A stretch of DNA of 64,000 nt from Agrococcus sp. SL85. GTDB taxonomy: Bacteria > Actinomycetota > Actinomycetes > Actinomycetales > Microbacteriaceae. Of this stretch, positions 45,465-53,457 are shown one piece after another (the stretch's first letter is position 1; the number at the start of each line of letters is the position of its first letter). The notes beneath the pieces were generated by a model, which saw only the letters and a program-made list of their open reading frames with translations, did not search any database and was not told the DNA's origin. The stretch spans positions 620,001-684,000 of the forward strand of contig NZ_CP113066.1 in the NCBI RefSeq assembly GCF_026625845.1. Direction: 5' to 3'. The translations under genes and the position numbers were made by a program.

Positions 45465-47795
45465 CTACGGCCGGTCGCCGGGGATGGTGCCGTCGATGCC
45501 GGGCTCGACGGGCTGCTCGTCCCCCGCGGTGGGCGCCGAGGCGCCGAGGGGCGCGCCGCCGCGGCCGCGCGGCTCCGGGGTGGAGACCGGGCCGGGCGCC
45601 GACGATCCGGTGGTCGCGGCGATCGAGGCCGCGACCGAGTAGTCCTGGTCGACCGGCGGGATGTGCTCGCGCAGCAGCGCGAGCGAGCGGGGCGCGAGCC
45701 TGCCCACGTAGCCGGCGCCCACGGGCTCCTCGCTCGAGTCGTGCGCGCCGGTGTCGATGAGGACGTCCCACGCGGCCGCGTACTCCTCCGGAGGGATCGT
45801 GAGCTGCTGCTCCTCCTCGGAGGCGTTCACGTAGAGCAGGAAGTGGTTGTCGACGATGCGCTCGCCGCGCGAGCCGCGGCCCGCGATGCCGTCGCCGTTC
45901 AGGTACATGCCCACCGACTTCTCGGCGTTGCCGTCCCAGTCGCCGCCCTCCATGGGGCTGCCGTCGAGCCGCAGCCACACGATGTCGTTGAGGCGCTCGC
46001 CGTCGCCCGTGCGCACCGTGTTGCCCGTGAAGAAGCGCTTGCGGCGGAACGTCGGGTGGTCGCGGCGCAGCTTCGCGACGGCCGCGGTGAACTCGATGAG
46101 CGGGTGGTCGATCGCCGACCAGTCGATCCACGCGATCTCGGAGTCCTGCGCGTAGGTGTTGTTGTTGCCGTGCTGGGTGCGGCCCAGCTCGTCGCCGTGC
46201 AGGATCATCGGCACGCCCTGGCTCAGCAGCAGCGTCGCGAGGAAGTTGCGCTGCTGGCGCGAGCGCGTCGCGAGGATCTCGGGGTCGTCGGTCGGCCCCT
46301 CCACCCCGTAGTTGTAGGAGCGGTTGTGGCTCTCGCCGTCGTTGCCGTCCTCGCCGTTCGCGTCGTTGTGCTTCTCGTTGTACGAGACGAGGTCGCGCAG
46401 CGTGAAGCCGTCGTGCGCGGTGACGAAGTTGATGGAGGCCACGGGACGGCGGCCCGAGTGCTCGTAGAGGTCGGCGGAGCCGGCGAGGCGGCTCGCGAAC
46501 TCGCCGAGCGCCGTGGGCTCGCCGCGCCAGAAGTCGCGCACCTCGTCGCGGTACTTGCCGTTCCACTCCGTCCACTGCGGCGGGAAGTTGCCCACCTGGT
46601 AGCCGCCGGGGCCGATGTCCCACGGCTCGGCGATGAGCTTGACCTGGCTGATCACCGGATCCTGCTGCACGAGCTCGAAGAAGGTCGAGAGCTTGTCGAC
46701 GTCGTAGAACTCGCGCGCGAGCGTGGCGGCGAGGTCGAAGCGGAAGCCGTCGACGTGCATCTCGGTCACCCAGTAGCGCAGGGAGTCCATGATGAGCTGC
46801 AGCGCGTGCGGGTGGCCGACGTTGAGGCTGTTGCCGGTGCCCGTGTAGTCCATGTAGTGCTGGCGGTCGTCGTCGACGAGGCGGTAGTAGGCGGCGTTGT
46901 CGATGCCGCGCCACGAGAGCGTCGGGCCCATGTGGTTGCCCTCGGCGGTGTGGTTGTAGACGACGTCGAGGATGACCTCGATGCCCTCGGCGTGCAGCGC
47001 CTTCACCATCGCCTTGAACTCCTGCACCTGCTGCCCGCGCTCGCCGGTGGCGGCGTACTCGGCGTGCGGCGCGAAGAAGCTGAGCGTGTTGTAGCCCCAG
47101 TAGTTGCGCAGCCCCTTCTCGACGAGCGTCGCGTCGTGCACGAACTGGTGCACGGGCATGAGCTCGATCGCGGTGATGCCGATCTTCTTCAGGTGGGCGA
47201 TGACCGCGGGATGCGCGATGCCGGCGTACGTGCCGCGCATCGACTCGGGCACCTCGGGGTGCGTCTGCGTGAGGCCCTTGACGTGCGCCTCGTAGATGAT
47301 CGTCTGGTTGTAGGGCCGGCGCGGGTAGCGGTCCCCCGTCCAGTCGAAGAAGGGGTTGATGACGACGCCCTTCGCCATGAACGGGGCGGAGTCCTCGTCG
47401 TTGCGGCTGAGCGGGTCGCCGAAGGTGTAGCTGTGGAGCGGCTGGCCCCACTCGATCGTGCCGCTCGTCGCCTTCGCGTAGGGGTCGAGCAGCAGCTTGC
47501 TGGGGTTGTGGCGCTGCCCGTTGGCCGGGTCGTAGGCGCCGTGCACGCGGTAGCCGTAGCGCTGCCCAGGCTGGATCGAGGGCAGGTAGGCGTGCCACAC
47601 GTAGGCGTCGACCTCGGTGAGCTCGACGCGGGTCTCGACGTCGTCCTCGTCGAAGAGGCAGAGCTCGACGCGCTCGGCGGACTCCGTGAAGATCGCGAAG
47701 TTGGTGCCGGTGCCGTCGAACGTGGCCCCCAGCGGGTAGGGCTGGCCCGGCCAGACGGCGAGCTCGGGGCGGTCTGCAGGAGCGGAGTCGGTCAC
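45465..47795 (-). CDS. treX: Glycogen debranching enzyme TreX/GlgX
   Basis: TreX cleaves alpha-1,6 branches of glycogen to feed TreY and TreZ. The 776-residue GH13 protein has an N-terminal carbohydrate-binding domain (PYPLGATFDGTGTNFAIFTESAERVELCLFDE), IYEAHVKGLTQTHPEVP, DVVYNHTAEGNHMGPTLSWRG, the catalytic GFRFDLAATLARE, LIAEPWDIGPGGYQVG and FVTAHDGFTLRDLVSYNEKHN. The C-terminus carries an extra Pro/Gly/Ala-rich tail of about 45 residues. The GTG at 47793-47795 was chosen since TAGAGT lies seven bases upstream and it gives the normal N-terminus. Confidence 0.96.
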   Translation of the reverse strand: MTDSAPADRPELAVWPGQPYPLGATFDGTGTNFAIFTESAERVELCLFDEDDVETRVELTEVDAYVWHAYLPSIQPGQRYGYRVHGAYDPANGQRHNPSKLLLDPYAKATSGTIEWGQPLHSYTFGDPLSRNDEDSAPFMAKGVVINPFFDWTGDRYPRRPYNQTIIYEAHVKGLTQTHPEVPESMRGTYAGIAHPAVIAHLKKIGITAIELMPVHQFVHDATLVEKGLRNYWGYNTLSFFAPHAEYAATGERGQQVQEFKAMVKALHAEGIEVILDVVYNHTAEGNHMGPTLSWRGIDNAAYYRLVDDDRQHYMDYTGTGNSLNVGHPHALQLIMDSLRYWVTEMHVDGFRFDLAATLAREFYDVDKLSTFFELVQQDPVISQVKLIAEPWDIGPGGYQVGNFPPQWTEWNGKYRDEVRDFWRGEPTALGEFASRLAGSADLYEHSGRRPVASINFVTAHDGFTLRDLVSYNEKHNDANGEDGNDGESHNRSYNYGVEGPTDDPEILATRSRQQRNFLATLLLSQGVPMILHGDELGRTQHGNNNTYAQDSEIAWIDWSAIDHPLIEFTAAVAKLRRDHPTFRRKRFFTGNTVRTGDGERLNDIVWLRLDGSPMEGGDWDGNAEKSVGMYLNGDGIAGRGSRGERIVDNHFLLYVNASEEEQQLTIPPEEYAAAWDVLIDTGAHDSSEEPVGAGYVGRLAPRSLALLREHIPPVDQDYSVAASIAATTGSSAPGPVSTPEPRGRGGAPLGASAPTAGDEQPVEPGIDGTIPGDRP

Positions 47796-47802
47796 CCGGC
47801 TC

Positions 47803-47808
47803 ACTCTA
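47803..47808 (-). promoter_or_regulatory. -10 element of treX
   Basis: TAGAGT on the minus strand lies seven bases before the GTG start. It is probably the main promoter for treX-treY. Confidence 0.6.
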
Positions 47809-47905
47809 CGGACGCGCGTTTCGCGGACATTGCGTTCCGCTGAGTGCTGGCCGTCGTCGGCGCGGGCGGCAGCGGGCGGAGCCTTGCCGGGGCGCGACCG
47901 CGCGG

Positions 47906-47925
47906 ATATCTTGACGTCGAGACAT
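47906..47925. promoter_or_regulatory. Imperfect palindrome upstream of VOC gene
   Basis: The stretch ATATCTTGACGTCGAGACAT centres on GACGTC; TCTTGACGTCGAGA is symmetric except for one pair. MarR-type sites in actinobacteria often have the TCTTGA-TCAAGA form. It lies 48 bases before the VOC gene. Confidence 0.4.
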
Positions 47926-47973
47926 CTGGCCGCGTCCCGCCGGACGGCGGCCGCGGAGATCGAGGGGGATCGC

Positions 47974-48357
47974 ATGCAGCTGCACCACGTGCAGGTGGCC
48001 GCGCCGAAGGGCGGCGAGGAGGAGGCGCGCCGCTTCTGGCGCGACGGCCTCGGCATGGCGGAGGTCGAGAAGCCCGAGGCCCTCAGGGCCCGCGGCGGCT
48101 GCTGGTTCCGGTCGCACGACGGCGACCGCGTGACCGCCGAGGTGCACGTGGGCATCGAGGAGCCCTTCCAGCCGCAGCGGAAGGCGCACCCCGGCTTCGT
48201 GCTGCCGGACGCCGCCGCCCTCGACGCGTGCGCGGCGCGGCTGCGCGAGCACGGCGTCGAGGTGGACGAGCGCGAGCGCGCGACCTTCGACGGCTACCTG
48301 CGCTTCCACACGGCCGACCCCTTCGGCAACCGCGTCGAGGTGCTCGCGCCGCGCTGA
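47974..48357 (+). CDS. VOC family protein (glyoxalase/bleomycin-resistance-like)
   Basis: This 127-residue vicinal-oxygen-chelate protein has two beta-alpha-beta modules: MQLHHVQVAAPKGGEEEARRFWRDGLGMAEVEKP and GFVLPDAAALDACAARLREHGVEVDER, ending RFHTADPFGNRVEVLAP. The His near the start and the terminal Glu are at metal-ligand positions. GAGGGGGATCGC provides the ribosome site. The substrate is unknown; members include lyases, dioxygenases and drug-binding proteins. Confidence 0.88.
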   Translation: MQLHHVQVAAPKGGEEEARRFWRDGLGMAEVEKPEALRARGGCWFRSHDGDRVTAEVHVGIEEPFQPQRKAHPGFVLPDAAALDACAARLREHGVEVDERERATFDGYLRFHTADPFGNRVEVLAPR

Positions 48358-48383
48358 TCCCGCCGCCGCCGCCCGGCCGCCGA

Positions 48384-48860
48384 TCAGTCGCCGACGACGC
48401 GCTCCTCGCCGCCCGTGATGGCGAGGAGCTCGTCGTAGGTGAGCATGAAGACGGTGTCGGCCGTGCCCGCCGCCGCCGAGAGCAGCGGGTGCTCGCGGAG
48501 CGCGACGTCGACGATCGTGCGGATGGGCGCCGGGTGCCCGAGCGGCGAGACGCCGCCGATGACCTGGCCGGTCGCGGCGCGCACCTGCTCGGGCGTCGCG
48601 CGCACGATGGGGCCCTCGCCGAGCTCGGCCGCGACGCGCTCGAGGTCGACCCGGTGGGCGCCGCTCGTCATGATGAGGAGCGGCGCATCCGCCATCCAGA
48701 AGATCAGCGAGTTGGCGATCGCGCCGACCTCGATGCCGAGCGCCGCGGCGGCCGCCTTCGCGGTGTGCGTGCCCTCGTCGAAGCGGATCACCTCGCGGTC
48801 GATGCCGCGCTCGCGGAGCTGCTGCTGGATCACGGCCGCGCGGGCGGGGAGGGTCGTCAT
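48384..48860 (-). CDS. YbaK/EbsC-type aminoacyl-tRNA deacylase
   Basis: This 158-residue protein resembles YbaK/ProX editing proteins that hydrolyse mischarged tRNAs. Visible family parts are FDEGTHTAKAAAAALGIEVGAIANSLIFW, LIMTSGAHRVDLERVAAELG, and TGQVIGGVSPLGHPAPIRTIVD, where the GGVSPLGH segment is characteristic. The ATG at 48858-48860 is preceded by CAGGAT and a six-base spacer. It may correct Cys- or Ala-tRNA(Pro), but the exact substrate cannot be told. Confidence 0.88.
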   Translation of the reverse strand: MTTLPARAAVIQQQLRERGIDREVIRFDEGTHTAKAAAAALGIEVGAIANSLIFWMADAPLLIMTSGAHRVDLERVAAELGEGPIVRATPEQVRAATGQVIGGVSPLGHPAPIRTIVDVALREHPLLSAAAGTADTVFMLTYDELLAITGGEERVVGD

Positions 48861-48887
48861 GCACCCATCCTGCACGTGCACCGCGCC

Positions 48888-49931
48888 TCAGGCGATGCGG
48901 CTGCCCGGCGCGAGCGTCCGCGCGGGCGTGCGGTTCGCGGCGATGGCGCCGACGACCGCGGCGGCCCCGAGCGCCACGTGGATCGCGAGGCCCACGAACC
49001 AGCTGGGCAGCGCGCCGTCGTAGACCGCCCGCGCCTGGTCCGGGTCCTGCACGCCCGTGTAGCTCGCGCACGTCTGCGGCTGCGGCGGCACCTGCGCCTG
49101 CCGCACGCCGAGGGCGATCTGGCCGAACAGGTCGTCGGGGTAGCCGTACGCGTCGAAGCGCGGCGGGATGGCGTCCGAGATCATCACGTAGGGGTTGGCG
49201 GCGAGCAGCAGCCAGACGCGGTCGAAGCGCTGCACGGCCTGCGGGTAGGTGTCGCCGGTCTCGACGCAGGTGCCGCCGTCGTACGGATCGGTGTCGTCGT
49301 ACTCCCACGTGATCTCGGGGTGCTGCTGCTCCTCGGTGAGCGCGAGGCCGCCGACCGCGAAGCCGATGAGCGTGCCGACGCTGAGCGCCGCCACCACGAG
49401 GTAGCTGACGACCGTCGACATGATGGGCTTGCGGATGAGCCCGGAGAGGCCGACGCCGATCGCGGAGACCACGCCGATCTCGGCCACGAGGATCGGGATC
49501 GCGATGAGCACGACCTCGAGCCGCAGGCCGCCGGCGAGCGCCGACCAGAGCATGAAGGGCACGCACACGGCGAGGAAGCCGAGCGAGGCGATCCACGCCG
49601 CGAGCACCTTGCCGAGCACGAGCTGCGTCGCCGTCACCTGCGTGACCTGCGTGGAGGCGAGCACGCCGGCCTCGCGGTCGCCGTTGATCGCGTTGCCCGA
49701 CAGCGCCGGGGTCACGAGCGAGGTCACGAGCATGACGAAGAAGATCGTCGTGGCGAAGATCGCGCCGCCGAGATCCTGGCCGAAGCCCGCGAGGCCCACG
49801 TAGAGGGTGACGATGACGCCGCCGACGACGACGGCGACGATGCCCAGCAGCACGTACCAGGCGACCGAGCGCACCCGCTGCGCGAGCTCGAGCCCCACGA
49901 CCACCCGGAGCATCCGCAGCCACGCGCTCAT
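48888..49931 (-). CDS. ABC transporter permease (exporter type, ABC-2)
   Basis: This 347-residue integral membrane protein has about six membrane helices: SVAWYVLLGIVAVVVGGVIV, ATTIFFVMLVTSLVTPAL, WIASLGFLAVCVPFMLW, VVLIAIPILVAEIGVVSA, YLVVAALSVGTLIGF and a last one near AIHVALGAAAVVGAI. The sequence SGNAINGDREAGVLASTQVT is the conserved ABC-2 loop. A large extracytoplasmic segment of about 120 residues between helices 5 and 6 contains two cysteines. The ATG overlaps the stop of the ATPase gene by four bases. The substrate is unknown. Confidence 0.88.
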   Translation of the reverse strand: MSAWLRMLRVVVGLELAQRVRSVAWYVLLGIVAVVVGGVIVTLYVGLAGFGQDLGGAIFATTIFFVMLVTSLVTPALSGNAINGDREAGVLASTQVTQVTATQLVLGKVLAAWIASLGFLAVCVPFMLWSALAGGLRLEVVLIAIPILVAEIGVVSAIGVGLSGLIRKPIMSTVVSYLVVAALSVGTLIGFAVGGLALTEEQQHPEITWEYDDTDPYDGGTCVETGDTYPQAVQRFDRVWLLLAANPYVMISDAIPPRFDAYGYPDDLFGQIALGVRQAQVPPQPQTCASYTGVQDPDQARAVYDGALPSWFVGLAIHVALGAAAVVGAIAANRTPARTLAPGSRIA

Positions 49932-50995
49932 GCGGCGCCTCCCGTCTTCGCGGCGCCCGAGGCGGAGGAGCCCGCGAGGCCGAGGTAGGTGCGCTCGATC
50001 TCGCCGACGGCGGGCGCGAAGTGGATGACCGGCACGCCCGCCCCGACGAGGCGTGCGAGCACCTCGGCGGCGTGCTCGTCGCGGTCGAGCGCGAGGAAGG
50101 TGGAGTCGCCGACGGTGCGCACGCGGTCGAACGCGACGCCGATGTGCGCGAGCTGGAACGAGAGCGCCTGCGGATCGAGCGCCCGGATGCGCCACTCGCG
50201 GCTCGCCTGCCGCGCGAGCACGAGGCGCTCGGCCGCGACCACCTCGCCGCGATCGACGAAGACGGCGTCGTCGGCCATCTCGTCGAGCTCCGAGAGGTCG
50301 TGGCTCGAGACGAGCACCGTGCCGCCCTCGGCCACGAAGCCGCGCAGCAGGCCGCGCAGCTCGAGGCGCGAGGTGGGGTCGAGCCCCGCCGCCGGCTCGT
50401 CGAGCAGCAGCACCTGCGGCCGGTGCACGAGCGCGCGCACGAGGCCGAGCCGCTGCTGCTGCCCGCGCGAGAGCACGCGGCTGGGGCGCTTCGCGAGCTC
50501 GTCGAGCCGGGCGAGCGCGATGAGCTCCTCGGCGCGGGCGCGGGCCTCTGCCGGCGGCATGCCGTGGAGCCGGCCCACGGTGGTGAGGATCTGGCGCGGC
50601 GTGAGCGAGCGCCACGTGCCGAGCACGTCGGGCATCCAGCCCATCGCGCGGCGCACCGCGTGCGGTTCGGCGACGGGATCGGCGCCGGCGATGCGGATCT
50701 CGCCCGCGTCGGGCGCGAGGAGGCTCGCGAGCATGAGCAGCAGCGTCGTCTTGCCGGCGCCGTTGGGGCCGATGAGGGCCGTCACGGCACCGGGCTTCGC
50801 GTGGAACGTCATGCCGCGCACGGCGTGCACGCTGCCGAACGAGCGCGCGACGCCGCGCACCACGATGCCGCCGGCGTCGAGCGCGGGTGCGTGCGGCTGC
50901 TGCGAGAGCGGATCGACGAAGGCGGGCGAGGCGGGGCGCTCGACGGGCTCGGGGCGGCCGTCGGGCGCGGGCGGGCTCGGCTGCGGGCCGGTCAT
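49928..50995 (-). CDS. ABC transporter ATP-binding protein
   Basis: This 355-residue ATPase has a Pro-rich N-terminal extension of about 45 residues, then Walker A LIGPNGAGKTTLL, Q-loop region near GWMPDVLGTW, signature LSRGQQQRLGLVRAL (LSxGQ), Walker B VLLLDEPAAGLDP and switch His in LVSSHDLSE. A C-terminal domain of about 100 residues follows. It powers the permease encoded by the overlapping gene. TAGGCT lies six bases before the ATG. It is divergent from the EamA transporter across 141 bases, where a direct-repeat box is found. Confidence 0.95.
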   Translation of the reverse strand: MTGPQPSPPAPDGRPEPVERPASPAFVDPLSQQPHAPALDAGGIVVRGVARSFGSVHAVRGMTFHAKPGAVTALIGPNGAGKTTLLLMLASLLAPDAGEIRIAGADPVAEPHAVRRAMGWMPDVLGTWRSLTPRQILTTVGRLHGMPPAEARARAEELIALARLDELAKRPSRVLSRGQQQRLGLVRALVHRPQVLLLDEPAAGLDPTSRLELRGLLRGFVAEGGTVLVSSHDLSELDEMADDAVFVDRGEVVAAERLVLARQASREWRIRALDPQALSFQLAHIGVAFDRVRTVGDSTFLALDRDEHAAEVLARLVGAGVPVIHFAPAVGEIERTYLGLAGSSASGAAKTGGAA

Positions 50996-51001
50996 GGTCG
51001 G

Positions 51002-51007
51002 AGCCTA
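51002..51007 (-). promoter_or_regulatory. -10 element of ABC ATPase gene
   Basis: TAGGCT on the minus strand, six bases before the ATG of the ATPase gene. Confidence 0.6.
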
Positions 51008-51061
51008 GGACGGGAGCCTGGAGCGCGCCCGACGGCGCGGCGCGAGGATGCGGCCCGGCGG

Positions 51062-51078
51062 GTCACGATCCGGTCACG
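51062..51078. promoter_or_regulatory. Direct-repeat box (GTCACG x2, 11-base period)
   Basis: GTCACG starts at 51062 and 51073. The 19 bases 51061-51079 are identical to 10140-10158 near lipoprotein B. The box lies between the divergent ABC ATPase and EamA genes. Confidence 0.5.
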
Positions 51079-51124
51079 GGCGCACCGCGGACCGGTCCGG
51101 GGCGGTGGGGCATCCGCTCGCGCC

Positions 51125-51130
51125 TACGCT
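51125..51130 (+). promoter_or_regulatory. -10 element of EamA gene
   Basis: TACGCT lies six bases before the GTG at 51137. Confidence 0.6.
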
Positions 51131-51136
51131 GGGCTC

Positions 51137-52582
51137 GTGCCCCGACTCCCCCGCGTCTCCTCGGGCGGCATGCTCGTGGGCGTGCTGCTCGTGCTGTGCG
51201 CGATCTCGTCGGTGCAGCTGGGCGGCTCGATCGCGAAGACGGTGTTCGACCGCATCGACCCGGCCGCCCTGACCCTGCTGCGGCTCGTCTTCGCGGCGGC
51301 CGTCATGCTGCTCGTGGCCCGGCCGCGGCTGCGCTCGTGGGACGCCGCGGCGTGGCGCGCGGTGCTCGCGCTCGGCGCGACGCTCGCGGGCATGAACCTG
51401 CTCTTCTACCTCTCGCTGCCGCGCATCCCGATCGCGCTCGCCGTGACCCTTGAGCTCCTGGGCCCGCTCGTGCTGGCGCTCGTGCAGTCGCGCCGAGTCG
51501 TCGACGTCGCGTGGGTGGCGCTCGCCGCCGTGGGCGTCGGCGTCATCGGCTGGCAGGCGGTGGGCGGCGACCTCGATCCGGTCGGCGTGCTGCTGGCGCT
51601 CGGCGCGGGCGCGTTCTGGGCGCTCTACATCCTCTCCTCGGCCGCCGTCGGGCGACGCGTGCCCGGGCTCGGCGGCCTGGCCGGGGCGCTCGTGGTCGCG
51701 GCCGTCGCGGTGCTGCCGTTCGGGCTCGCGGGCGCGCTCTCGTCGGTCGCCGCGGACCCGTCCGTCCTCGTGCCGGCGTTCGGCATCGCGATGCTCTCGA
51801 GCGCGATCGCGTACGGCCTGGAGCTGCTGGCGCTGCGCCGCGTGCCGACGCGCGTCTTCGGCACGCTCATGGCGATGGAGCCCGCAGCAGCGGCGCTCTT
51901 CGGCCTGCTGGTCGTGGGCGAGGCGCTCACGGGCCTCGACCTCCTCGCCCTCGCGCTCGTCATCGTGGCCGCGGCGGGCGTCTCGCTCACCGCCGCGCGG
52001 GCGCGGCGCGAGCCGCCGCCCGTCACGGGCCAGCCTGCTGCCGCTGCCGTAGCCGCGGCGCCAGCGCTTGCGCGGTGGGACGATGGACCCATGGAGGGGC
52101 GCGGCGACGAGCGGTGGGCCCGGCCGGGGGCCGGAGGGCCTGATGCGGCTGACGGTGCGTCGCCGGACGCGCCTCAGGCGCACTCGGCCGCGGCACCCTG
52201 GGTGCGGGGCCCGCGCGAGCGGCGCCCCCAGGAGCCCGTGGCCGGCGTGCCCCTGCCCGAGCTGCCGTTCGTCGCGCCGCCCGAGGCCGCCGAGGGAGGG
52301 CCGACGGATCGCTCGATCCTGCCGGTGGCGATCGGTGTCGCGCTGCTGGCGGTGCTCGCGTGCGTGCCGCACTGGGTGGCGCCGACCGTGGCGCTCATGG
52401 TGGCGCTCGTCGGCATCCCGATCGCCTGGGGCTTCCGCCGCATCTCGGAGGGGCGGCGGCGCATCCACTACGTCGTGATCGTGGTGGCGCTGCTGCTGTG
52501 CGCGGTGCTCGCCGTCGTCGCGCCGATGCTGTGGCTCGAGGCGGGCGTGCTGCGGCCGCTCGAGGTGCCGGGCACGGCGTAG
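51137..52582 (+). CDS. EamA/DMT family transporter read through into a second membrane module
   Basis: Residues 1 to about 295 form a typical ten-helix EamA (drug/metabolite) transporter: MLVGVLLVLCAISSVQLGGS, the repeat halves around LLRLVFAAAVMLLVARP and GAGAFWALYILSSAAVG, and the signature ALRRVPTRVFGTLMAMEPAAAALFGLLVVGE. The frame then continues without a stop through an Ala/Pro linker into residues about 319-481, a Pro-rich segment plus three membrane helices (SILPVAIGVALLAVLACV, TVALMVALVGIPIAWGF, VVIVVALLLCAVLAVVAPML). In the adjacent frame a TAG at 52050-52052 would end a normal-length EamA protein. So either a true fusion or one indel after about 51,960 joins two genes. GTG at 51137 is leaderless. 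Confidence 0.82.
   Translation: MPRLPRVSSGGMLVGVLLVLCAISSVQLGGSIAKTVFDRIDPAALTLLRLVFAAAVMLLVARPRLRSWDAAAWRAVLALGATLAGMNLLFYLSLPRIPIALAVTLELLGPLVLALVQSRRVVDVAWVALAAVGVGVIGWQAVGGDLDPVGVLLALGAGAFWALYILSSAAVGRRVPGLGGLAGALVVAAVAVLPFGLAGALSSVAADPSVLVPAFGIAMLSSAIAYGLELLALRRVPTRVFGTLMAMEPAAAALFGLLVVGEALTGLDLLALALVIVAAAGVSLTAARARREPPPVTGQPAAAAVAAAPALARWDDGPMEGRGDERWARPGAGGPDAADGASPDAPQAHSAAAPWVRGPRERRPQEPVAGVPLPELPFVAPPEAAEGGPTDRSILPVAIGVALLAVLACVPHWVAPTVALMVALVGIPIAWGFRRISEGRRRIHYVVIVVALLLCAVLAVVAPMLWLEAGVLRPLEVPGTA
52091..52582 (+). CDS. Possible separate gene: Pro-rich three-helix membrane protein
   Basis: The ATG at 52091 is preceded by GACGAT and six bases, the same spacing as the leaderless genes of this window. 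From it a 163-residue protein reads, with a polar N-terminus rich in Pro, Gly and Ala (MEGRGDERWARPGAGG) and three closely packed helices. This is the C-terminal half of the fused EamA reading frame. If the fusion is an assembly artefact, this is the real second gene. The family is unknown. Confidence 0.45.
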   Translation: MEGRGDERWARPGAGGPDAADGASPDAPQAHSAAAPWVRGPRERRPQEPVAGVPLPELPFVAPPEAAEGGPTDRSILPVAIGVALLAVLACVPHWVAPTVALMVALVGIPIAWGFRRISEGRRRIHYVVIVVALLLCAVLAVVAPMLWLEAGVLRPLEVPGTA

Positions 52583-52600
52583 GCCGCTCGGGCGGAGCCC

Positions 52601-52852
52601 GGGCCTGCACGAGCGGATGACGGGCGCGGAGGTCCGGTGGATCTCCGCGTGATCCGACCAGCGCGGCCGGAGGCCGCTCGACGGTTCGATTGCCGTCGGG
52701 AGCGAGCGAAGGCCCGGTCGAAGACCGGGCCTGCACGAGCGGATGACGGGCGCGGAGGTCCGGTGGATCTCCGCGTGATCCGACCTGCGCGGCCGGAGGC
52801 CGCTCGACGGTTCGATTGCCGTCGGGAGCAAGCGAAGGCCCGGTCGAAGACC
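52601..52852 (-). repeat. Two 126-bp direct repeats carrying the 3' end of tRNA-Gly plus a terminator
   Basis: Copies at 52601-52726 and 52727-52852 differ at two positions; a third partial copy begins at 52853 and runs into the real tRNA-Gly. Each copy contains the last 13 bases of the tRNA (AGCGGATGACGGG on the plus strand) and a hairpin (GGCCCGGTC with GACCGGGCC). A T-arm-like GACGGTTCGATTGCCGTC is also present. This looks like tandem duplication of the tRNA 3' flank. Confidence 0.9.
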
Positions 52853-52863
52853 GGGCCTGCACG

Positions 52864-52934
52864 AGCGGATGACGGGAATCGAACCCGCGCTATCAGCTTG
52901 GGAAGCTGAAGTTCTGCCATTGAACTACATCCGC
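52864..52934 (-). tRNA. tRNA-Gly (anticodon CCC)
   Basis: On the minus strand GCGGATG pairs with CATCCGC, the anticodon stem TCAGC/GCTGA closes loop TTCCCAA with CCC, and the T-arm has GGTTCGATTCC. No CCA is encoded. A minus-strand TAGGAT (52959-52964) 25 bases upstream is a likely -10. Confidence 0.94.
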
Positions 52935-53051
52935 GCAGCCGCCTGCGCGACCGACATCATCCTACGGCACGCGCGCTCGATCGGGCTGAGCGGAGGGGCG
53001 GACGCACTATGCACCCGGCGTCGCGCTGGGGCCGATCGAGCGCGGGCGGGG

Positions 53052-53096
53052 CCTCGTGACGCGTGGTGCCTGCGGCGGCGCGCTCCTCGACCGGCG
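53052..53096. repeat. REP-like intergenic repeat, copy 1
   Basis: It begins CCTCGTGACGCG and ends GCGCGCTCCTCGACCGGCG (53078-53096). The 19-base end is identical to copy 2 at 56169-56187 and has one mismatch to copy 3 at 58606-58624. It lies just beyond the stop of the GNAT gene. Confidence 0.7.
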
Positions 53097-53099
53097 CGG

Positions 53100-53390
53100 C
53101 TACGCGACGAGGCCCGCGTGCTCCGGATGCCGCGCGAGCCAGCCCTGCACGAAGGTGCACTGCGGCACGATGCGGCGGCCGGCCTCGCGCGCATCCGCCA
53201 TCGCGAACGCCGCGAGGGCGCTGCCGACGCCGTGGCCGCCGAACGCCTCGCCGACCACGGTGTGCTGCAGCACGCGCCCGCGCGCCTCGTCGACGTAGGA
53301 GAGGACGCCGGCGAGGCGGTCGCCGATGTGCGCCTCGTAGCGGCCGCGGTCGGTGTCGTCGCCGACGACGACGTGCTGGTGCTCCGTCAC
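53100..53390 (-). CDS. Small GNAT-family acetyltransferase (YjdJ-like)
   Basis: This 96-residue protein contains YEAHIGDRLAGVLSYVDEARGRVLQHTVVGEAFGGHGVGSALAAFAMADAREAGRRIVPQCTFVQGWLARHPEHAGLV. The G-G-H-G-V-G-S-A segment is the acetyl-CoA pyrophosphate loop, and the C-F-V-Q-x-W and HPE residues are typical of the compact YjdJ/NATD1 subgroup. The GTG start at 53388-53390 follows TTGGAT and a six-base spacer. The acceptor is unknown. Confidence 0.85.
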   Translation of the reverse strand: MTEHQHVVVGDDTDRGRYEAHIGDRLAGVLSYVDEARGRVLQHTVVGEAFGGHGVGSALAAFAMADAREAGRRIVPQCTFVQGWLARHPEHAGLVA

Positions 53391-53396
53391 GAGCCC

Positions 53397-53402
53397 ATCC
53401 AA
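53397..53402 (-). promoter_or_regulatory. -10 element of GNAT gene
   Basis: TTGGAT on the minus strand, six bases before the GTG at 53388-53390. Confidence 0.45.
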
Positions 53403-53457
53403 GCGCCGATCGGCGCCGGCCGACAAGGGCCGACGCCGATCGGCGCGCAGGACGCGG

